A DNA stretch of 9,325 bases. Source: Chloroflexi bacterium RBG_16_64_43 (GTDB lineage Bacteria; Chloroflexota; Anaerolineae; Anaerolineales; RBG-16-64-43). The notes beneath the pieces are model-generated. The model was not told the origin of the DNA, did not search any database, and was given only the letters and a program-made list of their open reading frames with translations. Positions 7,376 through 9,325 of the stretch are shown here, one piece after another. The stretch lies in contig MGOA01000082.1 in NCBI GenBank assembly GCA_001796965.1, forward strand, positions 7,359 through 16,683, written 5' to 3'. The position numbers and the translations under genes are program-made. The number at the start of each line of letters is the position of its first letter. Within the stretch, counting starts at the first letter, position 1.

Positions 7376-7441
7376 ATGCCCACGATGAGTACAAGTTTTA
7401 GTCCTAGCGCTGCGGCATCCCTCCTCCCCGTGCTGGCGTAA
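7376..7441 (+). CDS. Tiny ORF (21 aa) inside the structured RNA, with a sequestered ribosome-binding site
   Basis: ATG at 7376 (alternative ATG at 7385, 18 aa) runs to TAA at 7439-7441; the product starts MPTMSTSF and ends LLPVLA. A very strong Shine-Dalgarno, AAAGGAGGAGGTG, precedes it, so ribosome binding is plausible. However, the same bases pair with 7415-7427 in the ORF's own 3' half, which would hide them until the fold opens. The peptide is Ser/Ala/Leu-rich and resembles nothing I know. It could be a leader peptide, a small membrane-active peptide, or an accident of a G-rich RNA helix. Confidence 0.25.
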   Translation: MPTMSTSFSPSAAASLLPVLA

Positions 7442-7471
7442 GCCGGCCGAGGATAGGTTGCCGCAGCGCGC

Positions 7472-7499
7472 AAAGGGCCGCCATCACTGGCGGCTCTTT
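7472..7499 (+). terminator. Intrinsic-terminator-like hairpin
   Basis: AAAGGGCCGCCA pairs with TGGCGGCTCTTT across a TCAC loop: 12 bp with one G-U pair. The U residues are within the 3' arm and the following GACTTCTT is only weakly U-rich, so termination may be partial. It ends the small RNA about 140 bases before the SRP RNA start. Confidence 0.6.
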
Positions 7500-7602
7500 G
7501 ACTTCTTGTGGCGGATCGGCCCCGATGAACCCTTGCCGCGGCCATTTCTCCGGCGACACAACCGCGAGGCCGGCCGGTAAGCGCTCCTTTCCCCTGATGA
7601 CG

Positions 7603-7631
7603 TTGACATGCCCCATCCCATCAGTTACCAT
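7603..7631 (+). promoter_or_regulatory. Sigma-70-type promoter of the SRP RNA
   Basis: A perfect TTGACA (7603-7608), a 17-base spacer and TACCAT (7626-7631, four of six) predict a start at about 7638-7641, coinciding with the 5' end of the SRP RNA helix. A strong promoter suits an abundant stable RNA. Confidence 0.72.
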
Positions 7632-7640
7632 CACCGGCGA

Positions 7641-7745
7641 GCCTGGCCGGGACCGGCGCGGCGGAAACCTTCGAACCCCGCCAGGTCCGGAAGGAAGCAA
7701 CGGTAAGGAGGAGCTTCCGGGTGCCGCCGGGGCTCCTGGTCAGGC
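7641..7745 (+). ncRNA. ffs: Signal recognition particle RNA, small bacterial (4.5S-like) type
   Basis: The diagnostic domain IV core is present: CCAGGTCCGGAAGGAAGCAA followed by CGGTAAG, with the GGAA tetraloop (7689-7692) and the asymmetric loop that binds the M domain of Ffh. The ends pair: GCCTGGCCGGGA at 7641 matches TCCTGGTCAGGC ending at 7745, using G-U pairs, giving the single long hairpin of the roughly 100-base type without an Alu domain. AGCAAC replaces the commoner AGCAGC. With Ffh and FtsY it targets nascent membrane and exported proteins. The ends are set by pairing and by the promoter position. No clear terminator follows, so transcription may continue into the next gene. Confidence 0.95.
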
Positions 7746-7769
7746 TCATCTCTCGCTTGTCTCACCACT

Positions 7770-9206
7770 ATGAAAACACGCCTTGTCCTTGCATTCGGAG
7801 CGGTACTCTTTCTGGCAGCGGCTGCCGCCTACGGCCTGACGCTGGGCTCGGCGCGCCTGCAGGCCGACGGTGTCACGCGCAACGTGTTGACCCGTGCGCG
7901 CACGGTGGCTCTCGCTCTGCGTGACGCCGGAATCGAGTTGAACCCGGAGGACGTTGTCGAGCCGGCCCCCGAGTCGCCCGTCACGCGCGGCATGCTGATC
8001 CGTGTTCGACGCGGGCAGTGGATCGAGGTGGCGACCGAAGATGGTCCCGCGCCCATCCTGGCCCACGAGGGCCAGCCGGCGATTCCGGCAAACCTGCTCC
8101 TTCAGGCAGGGGTCCATCTTCTCCCGGGAGACGCTGTGGTGGCCGATGGTAGGCAAGTGGACGCGCGGGCGCCCCTGGCGCAGCTGCCGCTGCGGCTGAG
8201 CCTTGCCCCGAAGTATGCGCTGCTGATAATGCGCGACGGAATCGCGATGGAACACCAAGCTGCCGGGCCAACCGTCGGCGAGGCGCTTTGGCAATTGGGA
8301 ATCCCCTTACACCCGGCGGATTCAGTCCAGCCTGCGACCACAGCCCCGCTGGCGGACATCGCTGGCGCCGACTCGATCGCCATCGTCATCCGTTCGGCGC
8401 GGGAGTTCCGCCTCAGCGTAGATGGGCAGACACTTACCGTCCAATCGGCGGCGCCGACCGTGGGTGAGATCCTGGCGCAGGCCGGCGTCGCTCTCACGAA
8501 TCTCGACTACAGCCGGCCGGCCGAAGGTGAATCTGCACCGGCAGACGGCAAGTTGCAGGTCGTGCGAGTGCGCGAGGACTTCATCCGCGAACAGAAACCG
8601 ATAGCCTTCGGAGAGCAGCGCCTGTTTTTGCCCGAGCTTGACTTGGCGACGCAGCAACTGGTGACGCCGGGAGTCTACGGCATCCAGGAGAGCACGATCC
8701 GCGTGCGCTATGAAGATGGGGTTGAAACTGCCCGCACCTCGGAGGGCGAACGAGTGGCCGTACCGCCGGTCGACCGAGTGATGGGCTACGGCACCAAGGT
8801 GACTATTCGCAGCATCTCGACCCCCGACGGCACCTTCGATTACTGGCATTCGATCACCGTATACGCCTCCGGCTACTGGCCGTGCGGCTCGGCCGGTGAA
8901 CCTGGTCGGTGCTATCCTCACACGGCCAGCGGCAAAGATGTCGATCTGGGCATCATAGCTGTCGTCCTCTCGTGGTACCGCCTCATGCAAGGTTGGCCGG
9001 TCTACGTCGACCGCTACGGACCGGCGCACATTGAAGACACAGGCCGCAACGTTCGCAGCGAGTATTGGATCGACGTGGCCTTCCCCGACTACGAAACCTT
9101 CCTGGAGCTCGGCGGCTCGGCCCCGGGCCGCACAACGCTCTACTTCCGCACGCCAGTCCCAAGCGAAGACGCGATCCGCTACGTTGCCGCGCTGCCCCTC
9201 CGCTGA
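7770..9206 (+). CDS. Exported DUF348/G5/3D-like cell-wall protein (478 aa)
   Basis: The N-terminus (MKTRLVLAFGAVLFLAAAAA) is a signal peptide or membrane anchor. Ubiquitin-like DUF348-type segments follow at about 34-82, 149-209 and 211-268, each with the TV(G)E/AL...AGI/V pattern. A G5 domain spans about 262-347 and ends MGYGTK. The C-terminal part (about 361-460) resembles the 3D double-psi barrel of lytic transglycosylase-like proteins: TASGK, GIIAV, VYVDRYGPAHIEDTG and WIDVAFPDYE. Of the three conserved aspartates, D423 and D435 are visible, but the expected AVDP is AVVLSW (397-402). C372 and C381 may form a disulfide. YabE/RpfB-like proteins of this layout act on peptidoglycan outside the cell; activity here is uncertain because of the missing Asp. 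The start lies 24 bases after the SRP RNA with no evident Shine-Dalgarno. Its TGA overlaps the ATG of rsmA, implying coupled expression. Confidence 0.92.
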   Translation: MKTRLVLAFGAVLFLAAAAAYGLTLGSARLQADGVTRNVLTRARTVALALRDAGIELNPEDVVEPAPESPVTRGMLIRVRRGQWIEVATEDGPAPILAHEGQPAIPANLLLQAGVHLLPGDAVVADGRQVDARAPLAQLPLRLSLAPKYALLIMRDGIAMEHQAAGPTVGEALWQLGIPLHPADSVQPATTAPLADIAGADSIAIVIRSAREFRLSVDGQTLTVQSAAPTVGEILAQAGVALTNLDYSRPAEGESAPADGKLQVVRVREDFIREQKPIAFGEQRLFLPELDLATQQLVTPGVYGIQESTIRVRYEDGVETARTSEGERVAVPPVDRVMGYGTKVTIRSISTPDGTFDYWHSITVYASGYWPCGSAGEPGRCYPHTASGKDVDLGIIAVVLSWYRLMQGWPVYVDRYGPAHIEDTGRNVRSEYWIDVAFPDYETFLELGGSAPGRTTLYFRTPVPSEDAIRYVAALPLR

Positions 9207-9325
9207 TGGCCTCGGCATTTCCGCCTCTCGACCTAGCCGGAAGGCTGCATCGCGCCGGCCTGCGCCTCAAGAAGGGGCTGGGCCAAAACTTCCTTATTGA
9301 TGAAGCTGCGCTGGCGCGCATTGCA
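9206..9325 (+). CDS. rsmA: 16S rRNA dimethyladenosine transferase, N-terminal fragment (cut by window edge)
   Basis: ATG at 9206 overlaps the upstream stop by one base (TGATG). The 40 visible residues include LKKGLGQNFLIDEAALARIA, the characteristic N-terminal KxxLGQNFL block of RsmA/KsgA, which precedes the SAM-binding Rossmann fold. The enzyme dimethylates two adjacent adenines in helix 45 of 16S rRNA late in 30S assembly. The usual length is about 260-290 residues, so most of the gene lies to the right. Pairing of rsmA with a G5/3D (YabE-like) gene just upstream is also seen in Firmicutes, which supports both calls. Confidence 0.94.
   Translation, partial: MASAFPPLDLAGRLHRAGLRLKKGLGQNFLIDEAALARIA

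Larger units (their letters stand above)
7326..7499 (+). ncRNA. Candidate structured small RNA of unknown class
   Basis: The transcript predicted from the 7291 promoter to the 7472-7499 hairpin folds by eye into nested helices. These are a 5' hairpin (7326-7331 with 7338-7343); a closing helix CTATCC/GGATAG (7353-7358 with 7451-7456); inside it a 13-bp helix with one bulged U (7366-7379 with 7415-7427); and a 6-bp helix capped by a GTAA (GNRA) tetraloop (7432-7437 with 7442-7447). Two competing pairings exist: CCTCCTC (7343-7349) with GAGGAGG (7367-7373), and an 11-bp perfect match between 7407-7417 and 7459-7469. The purine-rich GGAGGAGGTG strand is thus contested by two partners, as in translational or transcriptional switches. 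I do not recognise the family. It may be a regulatory sRNA, or the mRNA of the 21-codon ORF inside it. No conservation data support it here. Confidence 0.5.

Noticed and set aside
7404..7631. Minus-strand frame of 75 codons (MVTDGMGHVNV...), with fairly gene-like codons.
   Set aside because: It runs antisense through the terminator-like hairpin, the structured RNA and the SRP promoter, has no clear ribosome-binding site, and I recognise nothing in it. Conservation in relatives would be needed to revive it.
1..9325. CRISPR arrays, tRNA genes, insertion sequences and transposases.
   Set aside because: No repeat-spacer pattern, no tRNA arm set and no transposase motif were seen; the only T-loop-like string (near 7670) belongs to the SRP RNA.

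Overview
This is a GC-rich bacterial window with long open frames of uniform composition. The small bacterial-type SRP RNA, the DUF348/G5/3D-type surface protein next to rsmA, and the multi-PAS/GAF signalling proteins suggest a Chloroflexota-like (possibly Anaerolineae) or other deep-branching monoderm lineage. That assignment is an inference from gene content, not a measured placement.

The left two thirds are read from the minus strand, right to left. First is a two-gene cyclic di-GMP unit: a membrane-anchored PAS-PAS-GGDEF diguanylate cyclase (6681 to 5194), then, 20 bases on, a 1246-residue PAS/GAF/HD-GYP phosphodiesterase (5173 to 1433). Next comes a compact cassette with its own good promoter (1319-1348): a 32-codon, nearly leaderless ORF; a 52-codon ORF coupled to it by a GTGA overlap, whose product ends in EPQGQWFGWW; a perfect 26-base palindrome; and an isoprenyl-diphosphate-synthase-like protein (874 to beyond the left edge). 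The peptide plus enzyme strongly recall ComX/ComQ, the Trp-prenylated pheromone precursor and its prenyltransferase in Bacillus. This is the most interesting part of the window: a candidate ComQX-like prenylated-peptide system outside the usual setting, lying just downstream of c-di-GMP turnover enzymes. No ComP/ComA-like receptor is visible here. It could lie beyond the left edge or be absent.

Bases 6682-7290 hold no convincing gene and separate the two opposing blocks. The right block is read from the plus strand. A TTGACA promoter drives a candidate structured RNA of about 174 bases (about 7326-7499) that ends in a 12-bp hairpin and carries a 21-codon ORF whose ribosome-binding site is buried in a helix. 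A second strong promoter drives the SRP RNA (7641-7745). Directly downstream are an exported DUF348/G5/3D-like cell-wall protein (7770-9206) and the start of rsmA (9206 to the right edge), overlapping by one base.

Functional reading: the left block is environmental and cell-to-cell signalling (c-di-GMP, possible peptide pheromone). The right block is housekeeping (SRP, 16S rRNA dimethylation) plus envelope maintenance, with one unexplained small RNA.
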